From UBA7957 sp965224675 (GTDB taxonomy: Bacteria > Pseudomonadota > Gammaproteobacteria > Granulosicoccales > Granulosicoccaceae), in assembly GCA_965224675.1 (NCBI GenBank), contig CBDDAA010000002.1, positions 1,364,001 through 1,428,000 of the forward strand: DNA of 64,000 bases, read 5' to 3'. Numbering within the stretch: position 1 is the stretch's first letter; each line of letters starts with the position of its first letter. The notes beneath the pieces were generated by a model. That model did not search any database, was not told where the DNA came from, and saw only the letters and a list, made by a program, of their open reading frames with translations. Below, piece by piece: positions 18,446 to 27,455 of this stretch. Made by a program: the position numbers and the translations under genes.

Positions 18446-20305
18446 TTAATATGCGGACGCGAGCGCCAGCAACTGTTTATGAAACTCAATCCATTGAGCA
18501 GCATCGTCCGGCCATTTAGCATCCCCGCCCGCTTCAGCAAGTGCGGTTGGGATCAAGCTTCGCAAAAGCGCATCTACCGCCTTTAATTGGCCCTTATTGG
18601 CTGCTAAAACAGCAAGTTCTGCATCCTGTAAGCCCTGCCGCCATGCCTTTAGCCGCATGGAAGGGATTGGTCCTGGATGCGCTGGAAATCCGATCTTTGG
18701 CAATTGATTTCCAGGATAAACCATCACGCCGTTACCAAAACGATCGTCATCATCTTTATAAACAGGCTTGGCAAACGGTTGCTCGTCGTTACCTAAATTG
18801 ATCGCCCACATCAGTTGTCCGTCAAAATTATAACGGGCAGAAATTACACCCCAGGTTCTCATTTCGATACCAGAAGCGTTGATACTATGCACGCCAACAG
18901 CCGGATGTCCACTGTGATAAAACCAGATTTTATCTCCTTTTTTCTTTTGCATTGCAAGGAACACAGGTGATGCCGCATGTGCATTAGGCGCCCACAGACG
19001 CGTGTTTCCAGCCAGATCCAACTCCTTGATTCCAGACCATTCAAGTGGGTTTGAGTGGCTGGTCCAGAGTAAATCAATAGGGATATCACCACTGCCTTTA
19101 TCAAGCGCATCTTGAACCCGCTTCATCTGTTGATGTGTCATAGCCAGGTAGTCACGACGTTTAATCGTCATTTTCTTCTCGCCAGTCGGACCGTCCACTT
19201 CATCAAAGATATAAGCAAAATAGTCCGTCTGAAGCCAGCCCTTGCTTCTTACATGCTCAGCCCACTCACCCGCGATGACCTGATAGTGCTGTACTTTCGT
19301 ATCCTCAAGCGGCCCTCGCATTTCAACATCGTAGTCCTGAGGCCAGGGTGTTCGCCAAACACTGACAGGTGTATTTTGTCCGGTGCCAAAATAACCGTTT
19401 TCAGGCGAAAACAAAGAACCACTCAAGATCGGATCATAAACCGCGTCATAGTCAAGCCAGTCACCACCTTGTGAGTGCTGTGCAGAGCGTTCAATAAAAA
19501 CCATTCGGTGTTTATGTGCCAGTCTCTGATAACAATGCGCCATCTGTTGCCAGGCAGCTATAGACAACTCTGTACCTACACCTTCCAAAACGTAGCTTCG
19601 GTATACCTCACCAACAGCATCAAAGGATGGCTTATCTGGCAAAGATGCGGGCCAGACCTTTAGTCGAACAGGTATAGTTAACGCTTCTCCTGATTTCAGC
19701 GTTGCGATGATTTGACTACGGTAAATTCCAGCAGCTTGCTCCCTGGGAACATAAATATCGACCCAGACAGACTGCAAAGCCTTTTTCCCTGTAGGTACGG
19801 TAACGCTATTAAATAAAGCATTATTGGAGGAAGTGCATTTCACATGCTGGGGAACAAGCGCATCGGGGTAGTACTCTGGCCAGTCAAGGACATCGCTTTT
19901 TGGCCCCCAGGTATAACCACCATTGTCAACATAGTGATACCAGGCTTGATAAAAACTAACCGTCTGCGACACTTCCAGAATAGCGTTATCTGACTTAAAA
20001 TCGGCAAATTCAAAATGTACTGATTCGGGTAATTCAAGATCACGATTTTGAATAATCAATTGAAACGCTATGGTTTCATTACGCGCTGCATCCAGCTGCA
20101 GCGGACCTTGGCGGATGGCAAAGTTATCATGCTCCAACCGGACTTTACCGTGATTGGGTAATCTGGCCATATCGCTGACTGCACAAACAGCCAGGCCCTG
20201 CTTGTATTCCAGACAGGCATCACTGGAGAGGTTTTCAACCCATAGTGGTAATAAAATAAATACAAGGCTGGCAAATAATAATAAAACAACGGCGGCTTTC
20301 TGCAT
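18446..20305 (-). CDS. Secreted DUF4091-domain protein (glycoside hydrolase-like)
   Basis: The protein is about 619 residues with an N-terminal signal/anchor (KAAVVLLLFASLVFILLPLW) and is exported. A beta-rich region is followed by a TIM-barrel-like part with YFAYIFDEVDGP, where Asp-Glu could be catalytic, LDLAGNTRLWAPN, and the C-terminal DUF4091 signature MRLKAWRQGLQDAELAVLAA. DUF4091 proteins are related to GH123-type glycosidases; the substrate is not predictable here. I chose the ATG at 20305 over a GTG at 20350, since the signal peptide begins there. It has no polysaccharide-utilisation neighbours. Confidence 0.78.
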   Translation of the reverse strand: MQKAAVVLLLFASLVFILLPLWVENLSSDACLEYKQGLAVCAVSDMARLPNHGKVRLEHDNFAIRQGPLQLDAARNETIAFQLIIQNRDLELPESVHFEFADFKSDNAILEVSQTVSFYQAWYHYVDNGGYTWGPKSDVLDWPEYYPDALVPQHVKCTSSNNALFNSVTVPTGKKALQSVWVDIYVPREQAAGIYRSQIIATLKSGEALTIPVRLKVWPASLPDKPSFDAVGEVYRSYVLEGVGTELSIAAWQQMAHCYQRLAHKHRMVFIERSAQHSQGGDWLDYDAVYDPILSGSLFSPENGYFGTGQNTPVSVWRTPWPQDYDVEMRGPLEDTKVQHYQVIAGEWAEHVRSKGWLQTDYFAYIFDEVDGPTGEKKMTIKRRDYLAMTHQQMKRVQDALDKGSGDIPIDLLWTSHSNPLEWSGIKELDLAGNTRLWAPNAHAASPVFLAMQKKKGDKIWFYHSGHPAVGVHSINASGIEMRTWGVISARYNFDGQLMWAINLGNDEQPFAKPVYKDDDDRFGNGVMVYPGNQLPKIGFPAHPGPIPSMRLKAWRQGLQDAELAVLAANKGQLKAVDALLRSLIPTALAEAGGDAKWPDDAAQWIEFHKQLLALASAY

Positions 20306-20391
20306 GAAAGATTCACATCTTGAGAGATTAATATTTAAAAATGATAACACGGCTTAGCCTGGATTCGACGCAATTTCCGGGTTATGTACTA

Positions 20392-20701
20392 GTACACCGT
20401 CAACATAGGATTGATGGGTACAGCGAGTCAGAAAGTGCTTAGCCATTACGACTCCAGGGATGGAGGAGGTAGAACGAAGCAGGAGCCCGAGTCGAGGCGC
20501 CACTCGCAGGTAATGGCTGGCCCTTGGCAAGAGTTGCAACAACGTGGATAAGCACTTTCTGGCTCGCCCGAAAGGAGCTAAGCTAAAGCGCAAATACGGC
20601 GTTACAGCACTTGAAAAGGGCCAACCATTCCCTCTGCACTGTGCCTTGTCTTTGCGCTTTAGCTTGGCTCTGTATCCATCAATCCTACGTTGACGGAGTA
20701 C
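20392..20701. mobile_element. Foldback MITE with IS630-type ends
   Basis: This non-coding element of about 310 bp has terminal inverted repeats of about 32 bp: left 20392-20423 (GTACACCGTCAACATAGGAT...) and right 20670-20701, whose complement starts GTACTCCGTCAACGTAGGAT. These match the ends of the IS630-type element at 40975-42202. Inside are two further stem-loops: arms 20423-20441/20549-20567 (18 of 19 matching, GCGAGTCAGAAAGTGCTTA) and 20576-20594/20651-20669 (18 of 19, AGCTAAGCTAAAGCGCAAA). It probably moves in trans with an IS630-type transposase. The left flank has TA, the right flank TT, so the expected TA duplication is imperfect. Confidence 0.82.
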
Positions 20702-20972
20702 TTAGAATATCAAACTGCTGAAACTGCTCAAATGCTTTCGGTTGAGCCTTCAACTCACAAATTTCAGCATAGCGAACTTCATTTGACAATTGACTAATAA
20801 ATCTATCGATCTGTTTCTGATTGCCACAGACGGTCAATTCCACTCGACCATCGCGACAATTTCTGACCCAGCCCTTCAGCCCCAGCTGATTGGCAAATGC
20901 TTGTGCGTGAATTCTGAAACACACACCTTGAACACGGCCACTGATAAAAGCATGAATGCAGGCATTCTCCAT
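20685..20972 (-). CDS. acyP: Acylphosphatase with C-terminus encoded by the MITE
   Basis: Acylphosphatase hydrolyses the carboxyl-phosphate bond of acylphosphates. The protein is about 95 residues, a normal length. The catalytic Arg lies in SGRVQGVCFR and the catalytic Asn in GWVRNCRDG. The start is ATG 20972 (MENACIHAF); a TTG 45 bases upstream overlaps the adaptor gene and is less likely. The last residues (LSTPST) and the stop codon are encoded by the right end of the MITE, so the original C-terminal strand end was replaced. It is the last gene of the thioredoxin-TolC-adaptor cluster. Confidence 0.88.
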   Translation of the reverse strand: MENACIHAFISGRVQGVCFRIHAQAFANQLGLKGWVRNCRDGRVELTVCGNQKQIDRFISQLSNEVRYAEICELKAQPKAFEQFQQFDILSTPST

Positions 20973-21013
20973 AATAAACTCTAAGCTGCTTTTTCCACTA
21001 TGTCGGTGTATTA

Positions 21014-21751
21014 TCAATATTCAACAATAACCTCTTTCTGCTCAGTCAATTCGATCGCTCCCGATAAACTGACACCGAGGTGCTGTATTGATTCAGCGTG
21101 ATCAATACGATTAATAACACCCGACAGCGACTTTCCATCTACCTTGACAGTGACAGACTGACCCAAAAGAAACAAGCGATTGCTGGCATCGGTAAATTCC
21201 ACATGATGAGATCCTGGAACCAATAGTGTCAGCAATGTTTTTGGATTGTATTGACCCGCAATAACATCGCCCACATTGGTATTCATTGACAATACCCTCC
21301 CTGCAAATGGTGCTTTAAGCGAGCAATAACTTCGATTTAGATTGGCGAGGCTTTGCTCAGTCTTCACTTCCTGATTTTCCGCATCTGTTTGTGCATACAG
21401 ATCCTTCATTTGCTGCATTTCCACTTCAGGTACAAGATCCTGATCATACATTTCCTGCATTCGCTCAAGATCTTTCAACGCCTGTTTTGTCACGATTGCA
21501 TGCGCCTGCAAACGAGCGCTTGCAAGCTTATATTGTAATTCATAAATCCGGCAATCCAGATTCAACAACTCCTGACCCTTCTTCACACTCTCGCCTGAGC
21601 TTACCGATACATTTTTCACAACACCGTTGAGCGGTAAAGAAAGCTGGTGCAATACACCCTCTATGACCATACCTCTTGCGGTCTCTGCCAATGACAACTG
21701 TGGCGCAAAAAAACACAAAAAAACTATTGAGCAGAAAACGATTTGTTTCAT
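21014..21751 (-). CDS. Periplasmic adaptor (HlyD/MFP family) protein
   Basis: This 245-residue adaptor has a signal peptide (IVFCSIVFLCFFAPQLSLA), a biotinyl-lipoyl-like half (LPLNGVVKNVSVSSGESVKK ... LLNLDC), a short coiled-coil hairpin at about 75-135 rich in Gln/Glu, the second lipoyl half (CSLKAPFAGRVLSMNTNVGDVI) and a beta-barrel end. It is shorter than RND adaptors (about 370 residues). It overlaps the TolC-family gene by 4 bases, so both are probably made together to bridge the periplasm. No inner-membrane pump gene is present next to it. Confidence 0.82.
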   Translation of the reverse strand: MKQIVFCSIVFLCFFAPQLSLAETARGMVIEGVLHQLSLPLNGVVKNVSVSSGESVKKGQELLNLDCRIYELQYKLASARLQAHAIVTKQALKDLERMQEMYDQDLVPEVEMQQMKDLYAQTDAENQEVKTEQSLANLNRSYCSLKAPFAGRVLSMNTNVGDVIAGQYNPKTLLTLLVPGSHHVEFTDASNRLFLLGQSVTVKVDGKSLSGVINRIDHAESIQHLGVSLSGAIELTEQKEVIVEY

Positions 21752-23067
21752 TGCGATGTTGCCTCCACGGCTGATTCTGAAGGCGGATGCGCTAAAATGC
21801 GCCCTCCAGTGAGTAAATCCAGGTGTTCCCAGCTTATTGCCAGCGCATAGCGTGCTGAAGCATGTTTTAACCGGGAACGTGAAAAGCGGATCATAGCATC
21901 ACCTAAATCACTTCTTACGTCCAGTTCATACAATGCACGGCTCCTGTCCAGATATAGATCCCGGGCATCCAACTCAACTTCTGCTTGCGCAACCTGTTGC
22001 TTTTGCAATGATAATTGTTGCCATATCTCCAGCAATAATTGTCGTACTTCAGCTTGAAGCAGCCTTAATTCGGATTCGACTTTCTTGCTTTGCGCAACTT
22101 CGATCGCCAATAAAGCGTCTTTCCGGCCACCCTGCCAAAGTGGTACTTTTATTTTTACCCCCAGACGCCATTGATCACTACCGCCTTCTTCACGGGAGTA
22201 CTCTGCAATTTCTCCATAAGCAGAAAGTGCCGGGTGAAATCTTCGTCGTGCCAGATCTTGCTCTTGGACAGCTGCCTCAAGACGGGCATTAAGTGCTTTC
22301 AAGCTCGGATTATATTGCATGCTTGTCTTAAGCAGTTCTGCATATTCCGGGATTTCACGGTCAATTTGAGATAATTCGGGTTCAAGCAAGTCCTCAGACA
22401 AACGACTTGGTTGGTTGATCGCCGCAGCCAACAACGCCCTTGTACTACGCTGTTTTAGCTCAGATCGATTGCGTTTGCCAAGCGACTGTTGATAGTCAGA
22501 TTCCGCTTCCAACACTTCAAGTTCTGATACTTCACCAAATTCAAGACGATCACGCAAACGATCAACTCGGATAAACGCCGTTGCTATCGCTTCATTCTCT
22601 GCAGCAAACTCCAGATCAGCTAACAAGACATTGAAATAGCGCTGCATTATTTCAATTCGTTTACTTCCCATTTGGTATTCAAGTGTGTAAAGGCTTGAGC
22701 TGATCTGGTTTTGTGCAGCATTATTTTTTACCCTGCGCCGACCAAAATCATAAAGCGTCTTCTCCGCATTCAGGCTGATTTTATGATCGTCATGATCTTG
22801 ATTTGACGAGAGATGTGACGGCCCTATCCATTGAAGGCGGCCATTCAGTGATACCGAAAAGTCATTTGATGAGTCACTAACGATTAATCCAGCTTTAGCA
22901 ATATCGAGCTCAGCAAGGGACGCTGCCACTTCGGGATGACTAGGTGCTTGCGCCAAGGCGAATGCAAGGTTCAGAGGTTCTGGTAATTCTTCTGTATAGA
23001 CGGTTGAATAAATTGAACTCAGAATCAAAAAGCTGAAAAGAATGGCGTAACCTGGGCTTCTTCGCAA
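21748..23067 (-). CDS. TolC-family outer-membrane efflux protein
   Basis: The 439-residue protein has an N-terminal signal and two outer-membrane efflux (OEP) repeats with long Gln/Glu/Leu-rich helices, for example LEFGEVSELEVLEAESDYQQ and RSRALYELDVRSDLGDAMI. It is expected to trimerise into an outer-membrane tunnel. It overlaps the adaptor gene (ATGA) and follows a thioredoxin gene by 10 bp. The inner-membrane component must be elsewhere, or the pair serves a different exporter. Confidence 0.87.
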   Translation of the reverse strand: MRRSPGYAILFSFLILSSIYSTVYTEELPEPLNLAFALAQAPSHPEVAASLAELDIAKAGLIVSDSSNDFSVSLNGRLQWIGPSHLSSNQDHDDHKISLNAEKTLYDFGRRRVKNNAAQNQISSSLYTLEYQMGSKRIEIMQRYFNVLLADLEFAAENEAIATAFIRVDRLRDRLEFGEVSELEVLEAESDYQQSLGKRNRSELKQRSTRALLAAAINQPSRLSEDLLEPELSQIDREIPEYAELLKTSMQYNPSLKALNARLEAAVQEQDLARRRFHPALSAYGEIAEYSREEGGSDQWRLGVKIKVPLWQGGRKDALLAIEVAQSKKVESELRLLQAEVRQLLLEIWQQLSLQKQQVAQAEVELDARDLYLDRSRALYELDVRSDLGDAMIRFSRSRLKHASARYALAISWEHLDLLTGGRILAHPPSESAVEATSQ

Positions 23068-23077
23068 AAGGCTCGCC

Positions 23078-23611
23078 TCACTTTAATTTGCGTTTTTTCC
23101 GTTTATAACGGGCAAACTTCTCGTCTTTGTAGTGGCCGTCAGATACATACTCGCCCAACCACAAAAACTCTTCAGGCCCAGACGCCGCGCCGGTATAGCG
23201 AGTGACAACGTTGCCTTCCAGGTCAATAAAAGCGATCACTGGAGTGGCCCTTACTTTAAAATCTTTTGTAGAAAAATCCTTCTGTGCAATTTCATTGCCT
23301 TTAAAATCAACAATTTCCACATCACCTTCTATATCAATCGAGAAATTAAGAAAGTGGTCCCGGTAGAATTCCTGGACTTCAGGTTGATTTAAAACTGTTT
23401 TTTTCATTCGATGGCAAAATGGGCATTCATCCATCTCAAAAAACAAGAAAATACCCTTTTTACCTTCATCACGCGCTCGCTCAAGCTCCTCAGAATAATC
23501 ACCAAAGGTTTCATTAAAAAAGTGCTCGTATGGATCGCGCGGAGTAGTCGCCTGTGCGGCAGAAAATGGTAAAATCAGTAAGGATAAAAAGAGATACGAT
23601 AAACCTTTCAT
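23078..23611 (-). CDS. Periplasmic thioredoxin-like protein (SoxW-like)
   Basis: This 177-residue exported protein has a signal peptide (LSYLFLSLLILPFSAAQA) and a thioredoxin fold with redox motif CPFCHRM at about 62-68 in LFFEMDECPFCHRMKKTVL. The cis-Pro segment is VRATPVIAFIDLEGN. Related proteins (SoxW type) occur in sulfur oxidation clusters as thiol reductants. The tail ends in basic residues. It is first in a cluster with the TolC-type protein, adaptor and acylphosphatase genes, and lies 107 bp from the small SoxK-like lipoprotein gene. The functional link between redox protein and efflux parts is inference. Confidence 0.8.
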   Translation of the reverse strand: MKGLSYLFLSLLILPFSAAQATTPRDPYEHFFNETFGDYSEELERARDEGKKGIFLFFEMDECPFCHRMKKTVLNQPEVQEFYRDHFLNFSIDIEGDVEIVDFKGNEIAQKDFSTKDFKVRATPVIAFIDLEGNVVTRYTGAASGPEEFLWLGEYVSDGHYKDEKFARYKRKKRKLK

Positions 23612-23673
23612 AGCTTTCCCCTGTTATCCTGGCTTACTTACAGATAAATTTTACTTTCAATGTTACCGGGATT

Positions 23674-23706
23674 TAAAAAAGCGAGGCACCATGCAACCCC
23701 GCTTTT
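23674..23706 (-). terminator. Terminator after the small lipoprotein gene
   Basis: On the minus strand, AAAAGCGGGG pairs with CCTCGCTTTTTT around a loop of about 11 bases, with one mismatch. It starts 13 bp after the lipoprotein stop codon, so this gene is probably transcribed separately from the downstream thioredoxin cluster. Confidence 0.75.
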
Positions 23707-23718
23707 GCGTTTTCTAAA

Positions 23719-24054
23719 TCAGCCGCTGTTTTTCAACCGGGCAGCTTCACTTTCGCATTGCTTCAAACCATTTTCAATCTGCCGCATAGCGCTTGCAGCA
23801 GCAGCATTGGCCTTGTCTTTCTTGCCTTCACCAGCGAATTTTTCAGCTTTTTTAAGCATCTTGCCAGTATCCCGCCAGGCACATCCGGCTTTTTCAGCCT
23901 TTTTCAGGCTAGCTTTTGTATCAGCAATTGAATCGCCGCCAGATGCCTTTTTAGCCATCATCGCTTTGGCATCAGATGCGGTATCTGCAACTGCAGCGCA
24001 ACCAGATATTAGAACAAGTGTCATAGCAAAAGCCGTCAAAGCAGCTATTTTCAT
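23719..24054 (-). CDS. Small lipoprotein resembling SoxXA-binding protein (SoxK)
   Basis: This is a 111-residue exported protein. The N-terminus KIAALTAFAMTLVLISGC is a lipoprotein signal with Cys19. The rest is helical, rich in Ala and Lys, and holds CAWRDTGKMLKKAEKFAGEG followed by KKDKANAAAASAMRQIE, the pattern I associate with SoxXA-binding proteins. In sox systems those proteins hold the SoxXA cytochrome. No soxXA gene is in the window. An alternative is a generic Ala/Lys-rich coiled-coil lipoprotein. Confidence 0.65.
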   Translation of the reverse strand: MKIAALTAFAMTLVLISGCAAVADTASDAKAMMAKKASGGDSIADTKASLKKAEKAGCAWRDTGKMLKKAEKFAGEGKKDKANAAAASAMRQIENGLKQCESEAARLKNSG

Positions 24055-24373
24055 GGAAAATCCTCCGGTGGATTGTTAGCTTTTATTTAGGGTGAGGTTA
24101 ACTAATCAGTCAATTACCGAACCCTTTAAGAATAATTCTTGCGATTCTACCCCTAAAGCTAGCAAAGTACTTGCTCAACTGCAAGCTATCCAAATTAGTA
24201 GAAGGTCTATCCCCATTAAATTTTAACTATGCAAAATCATAACATCAGCGAAATCAATAAGCCGAAATCGCCGCCTCACACACCTTCAGAACGCCATTTG
24301 CCAGCAGCAAAAAATTAAATTTAACAAATGATCAATAAACAGATGCCTAGTAGGTGCTGATCGTCAGTTTTAC
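24055..24373. other. 319-bp gene-free stretch
   Basis: The stretch lies between the start of the small lipoprotein gene and the 3' end of fabV. I see no ORF, repeat or clear terminator. It should contain the lipoprotein promoter. Confidence 0.5.
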
Positions 24374-25567
24374 TTATAGTTCAATAACATTAAAATCAAT
24401 TAAGGGACTCACATCGCTTGCATAGTCAACACCGTCAACCTCGAATCCAAATAGCTTTAAAAATTGTTGCTTGTACTGTTTGTAATCGGTTAGCTGCAGT
24501 AGGTTATCGGTGGTAACTTGTGGCCAAAGCTCACGACAAGCGTCTTGTACTTCATCCTTAAGCTCCCAATCATCCATGCGATATCTGTTTTTCTCGTCTA
24601 TCTCAGCGCCTTCACCATAGAGTCCAGTCACGAACAATCGATAAATCTGTTCGACACAACCTTCATGCAATCCCTTCTCACGCATAATTTTATAGCATAA
24701 GGATAGATACAAAGGCATAACGGGTATAGCTGAACTCGCCTGGGTCACAACCGATTTCAATACAGCAATATTAGCCTGTCCACTTTTTATGCCGAGTTTC
24801 TCATTCAGTTCGCCAGCCGCTCTGTCGAGATCCTGTTTTGCCCTACCTAATGCGCCATCCCAATAAATGGGCCAGGTAATATCTGAGCCGATATATGAAT
24901 AAGCAATCGTCTTGCAATCGTCCGTGAGAACATTCGCATCACTCAGCGCATTTATCCATAATTCCCAATCCTCTCCACCCATGACAGTGACAGTTGCAGC
25001 AATCTCTTGCTCGGTGGCTGGCTCCACTTCAGCATCAATGACGATATCTTTGTTCGTGTCAATCGCGGTTGATTTGTATGGCTTATCGATAGGTTTTATA
25101 CAGGATCGAATAATTTCACCAGAATCAGGCATTTTACGCACCGGCGACGCCAGTGAATATATAACCAGATCAATCTTCCCAAGATCACGCTTGATTAAGT
25201 CAATGGTTTTGGTTCTGGCCGCATTGGAGAACGCGTCACCATTCAGGCTTTTAGCATAAAGTCCGGCTTTTTCTGCTTCAGCCTCGAAAGCAGCAGCGTT
25301 ATACCAACCCGCTGTACCTGTTTTCTTTTCGGTTGCCGGTTTTTCAAAAAATACCCCAATCGTTGCCGCTCCATAAGCAAATGCTGCAGTAATACGTGAC
25401 GATAATCCATAACCGCTGGAAGCGCCAACAACCAATACATTCTTAGGACCACTACCCATCAAATCTTTTTGCTTTACATAGTCAATTTGTTCCCTAACAT
25501 TGCTTACACAACCTGTCGGATGTGTAGTTGTACAAATAAAACCGCGAATTTTTGGTTTAATGATCAT
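24374..25567 (-). CDS. fabV: Enoyl-ACP (trans-2-enoyl-CoA) reductase FabV
   Basis: FabV is the NADH-dependent enoyl reductase that completes each fatty acid elongation cycle and is intrinsically tolerant of triclosan. The 397-residue length is normal. Visible are the family start MIIKPKIRGFICTTTHPTGC, the nucleotide-binding VLVVGASSGYGLSSRI near 45-60, the SLASPVRK segment, and the active-site Tyr-x8-Lys in YWDGALGRAK. The C-terminus has a DLLG-like FEVDGVDY substrate-lid segment. The gene is monocistronic here and about 107 bp from the GFA-like gene. Confidence 0.96.
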   Translation of the reverse strand: MIIKPKIRGFICTTTHPTGCVSNVREQIDYVKQKDLMGSGPKNVLVVGASSGYGLSSRITAAFAYGAATIGVFFEKPATEKKTGTAGWYNAAAFEAEAEKAGLYAKSLNGDAFSNAARTKTIDLIKRDLGKIDLVIYSLASPVRKMPDSGEIIRSCIKPIDKPYKSTAIDTNKDIVIDAEVEPATEQEIAATVTVMGGEDWELWINALSDANVLTDDCKTIAYSYIGSDITWPIYWDGALGRAKQDLDRAAGELNEKLGIKSGQANIAVLKSVVTQASSAIPVMPLYLSLCYKIMREKGLHEGCVEQIYRLFVTGLYGEGAEIDEKNRYRMDDWELKDEVQDACRELWPQVTTDNLLQLTDYKQYKQQFLKLFGFEVDGVDYASDVSPLIDFNVIEL

Positions 25568-25673
25568 AGCCGCCCTTCCAGTTGCTTCTAACGATAACGG
25601 CCGTAAGATACAGGAAAAAATGGGTTATTTATAGCACGCTGAATCCAGCGTAGTGTCCATACGAAGTACACAG

Positions 25674-26099
25674 CTAATCGGATGGTGCATAGGCTGCAAA
25701 TGCTTCTTCCCCGGTCATATTTTTAGTCGCATTGGAAAACTCATAATAACCAGGCTTGTTTTCAATAAATATTTGACTTTCAAACTGCATTTCTTCGGGT
25801 AATACAAACAGCCCCAGCGGCATATGATAAACGCTTTTTTCTTTCAACTTATAAAACAAGTGTGTACCGCAGTGCTTACAAAATCCTCGCTCCGCCCAAT
25901 CGGATGAATTGTAAACGGATATATTGTCCTGCCCCTCAAATGAGACCTCCGTTCCGCAGTCAGACGCCAGTAAAGGTCCCCCGCCCCAGGTTTTGCACAT
26001 GCTGCAGTGACATGCACCAAAATTCTTGCTCATACGCTTAGCCGAAACTTTTACCCGTTGACATAAACAACTTCCATTGGCTTCGATAGTTTCACTCAT
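25674..26099 (-). CDS. GFA-family (CENP-V/GFA domain) zinc protein
   Basis: This 141-residue protein has the glutathione-dependent formaldehyde-activating fold, with zinc ligands in GSCLCQRV, CHCSMC and CKHCG. Most family members do not have a proven formaldehyde activity. The ATG at 26099 is preceded by AGGAGA 6 nt upstream; a GTG 27 bases further out is less likely. No glutathione-dependent dehydrogenase gene is next to it. Confidence 0.85.
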   Translation of the reverse strand: MSETIEANGSCLCQRVKVSAKRMSKNFGACHCSMCKTWGGGPLLASDCGTEVSFEGQDNISVYNSSDWAERGFCKHCGTHLFYKLKEKSVYHMPLGLFVLPEEMQFESQIFIENKPGYYEFSNATKNMTGEEAFAAYAPSD

Positions 26100-26473
26100 T
26101 GGTTTTCTCCTGACGCTTAAAATCACCCAGTAGGATTAAAAAAAGTTAGATTACGCAAAAATGCCTGTGACGATACTACCGATCTTCAGGAGCCACCGAA
26201 ACCGATTTTTGCAAGTAGTAATTACCAGCACCAATCAGATACCTGTCATCCCCAAATAACCACAAAATTTGTATCATGAATTGGAGACTGAAGAGTGGTA
26301 TTATTTGCTAACTATTCCCGGATCTGGGAATTTCAAGATGGGATAAACATATACATCCGTTTTACCCATTGAAACAAGATTCCTAGCCAGGACAATTCAC
26401 TATTCAAAATTGTTCCTAACTAGATTATTCACTCATTTACTAATATAAAGCCTGACAATATTTGGAGAAAACC
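26100..26473. other. 374-bp divergent intergenic region before sodB
   Basis: It contains the promoters of the GFA-like gene (leftward) and sodB (rightward). No ORF was seen. The GGAG at 26463-26466, 7 nt before the sodB ATG, is its ribosome binding site. Confidence 0.5.
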
Positions 26474-27058
26474 ATGAGTTTTGAATTACCCGCATTGCCC
26501 TATGCAAAGGACGCCCTGGAACCCCACATCTCTGCTGAGACACTGGATTTCCATCATGGCAAGCACCACAACACCTATGTTGTTAAGCTAAACGGCCTGC
26601 TACCGGGTTCAAACTTTGACGGCAAGTCACTGGAAGAGATTATTACCTCTGCCCCTGCAGGACCCGCTTTTAATAATGCGGCACAAATATGGAATCACAC
26701 ATTTTACTGGAACTGTCTGTCACCAAACGGCGGCGGCGCTCCAACAGGTGCAATTGCTGATGCAATCAATGCCAAATGGGGCTCGTTTGAAGATTTTCAG
26801 AAAGAATTGAACGACAAAGCTGTTAATAATTTTGCTTCCAGCTGGACATGGTTGGTAAAAAACGCTGATGGTTCCGTGGACATTGTTAATACCAGCAATG
26901 CCGGAACCCCGATGACTGACGGAAAAACAGCGCTACTCACGGTAGATTTGTGGGAACACGCGTACTACATTGATTACCGTAATGTTCGACCTGATTACCT
27001 GAAAGCTTTCTGGAATCTGGTTAACTGGGATTATGTTAATCAGAATTTCAGCGGCTAA
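26474..27058 (+). CDS. sodB: Iron superoxide dismutase
   Basis: SodB dismutes superoxide in the cytoplasm. The 194-residue protein has the FeSOD start FELPALPYAKDALEPHIS, His in HHGKHHNTYV, NHTFYWNCLSPNGGG (the FeSOD-type segment) and the Asp/His ligand motif DLWEHAYYIDYRN. The start is ATG 26474, with GGAG 7 nt upstream; the open frame extends 12 bases further to a TTG that is part of the binding site. A strong terminator follows. Confidence 0.97.
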   Translation: MSFELPALPYAKDALEPHISAETLDFHHGKHHNTYVVKLNGLLPGSNFDGKSLEEIITSAPAGPAFNNAAQIWNHTFYWNCLSPNGGGAPTGAIADAINAKWGSFEDFQKELNDKAVNNFASSWTWLVKNADGSVDIVNTSNAGTPMTDGKTALLTVDLWEHAYYIDYRNVRPDYLKAFWNLVNWDYVNQNFSG

Positions 27059-27078
27059 ACAGCTATATCGATGTTTTT

Positions 27079-27109
27079 AAAAAAGGCGCAATTTATTGCG
27101 CCTTTTTTA
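27079..27109 (+). terminator. Terminator of sodB
   Basis: A 10-bp stem (AAAAGGCGCA / TGCGCCTTTT) with a 6-base loop is followed by a T run. It begins 20 bp after the stop codon. Confidence 0.93.
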
Positions 27110-27455
27110 TTGCTACAAACCAAATACAACTAAACTGAAAAAAAGTAAAGAGGAGGAAATCCAAACAGCGGTTTGGACTCGCCCAAACCCGGTATTATGC
27201 AAAAAACCTTGAGGCAGAATGCCTGAATGACCCGCCCAAAAGCGACGAGGAAAATATCGACTCACTGATGCCCTGGACTGTTGCCCGAGGAACGATTGAA
27301 TCCACATAGTCAAAATGGTTTTGTCCTGACGCATACTTCTTGCCATTTCCGTTTACCAGGGAAAAACCGTATTTTTTGTTAATTGCATCACTCTTTGGCC
27401 AGATTTTCTCAAATATACTTACTGCAATAAATGGTAGTTACTAAGCCCGATATAT
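27110..27455. other. 346-bp stretch with a start-less reading frame
   Basis: On the plus strand, 27139-27309 is open for 56 codons and reads like protein (for example RFGLAQTRYYAKNLEAECLN) but has no ATG, GTG or TTG in its first 40 codons; AGGAGG precedes it. It may be a decayed gene end. The rest is the promoter region of the HEAT-repeat gene. Confidence 0.35.

Noticed and set aside
27113..27346. Minus-strand ORF of 77 codons after sodB
   Set aside because: It runs over the sodB terminator and has no recognisable features.
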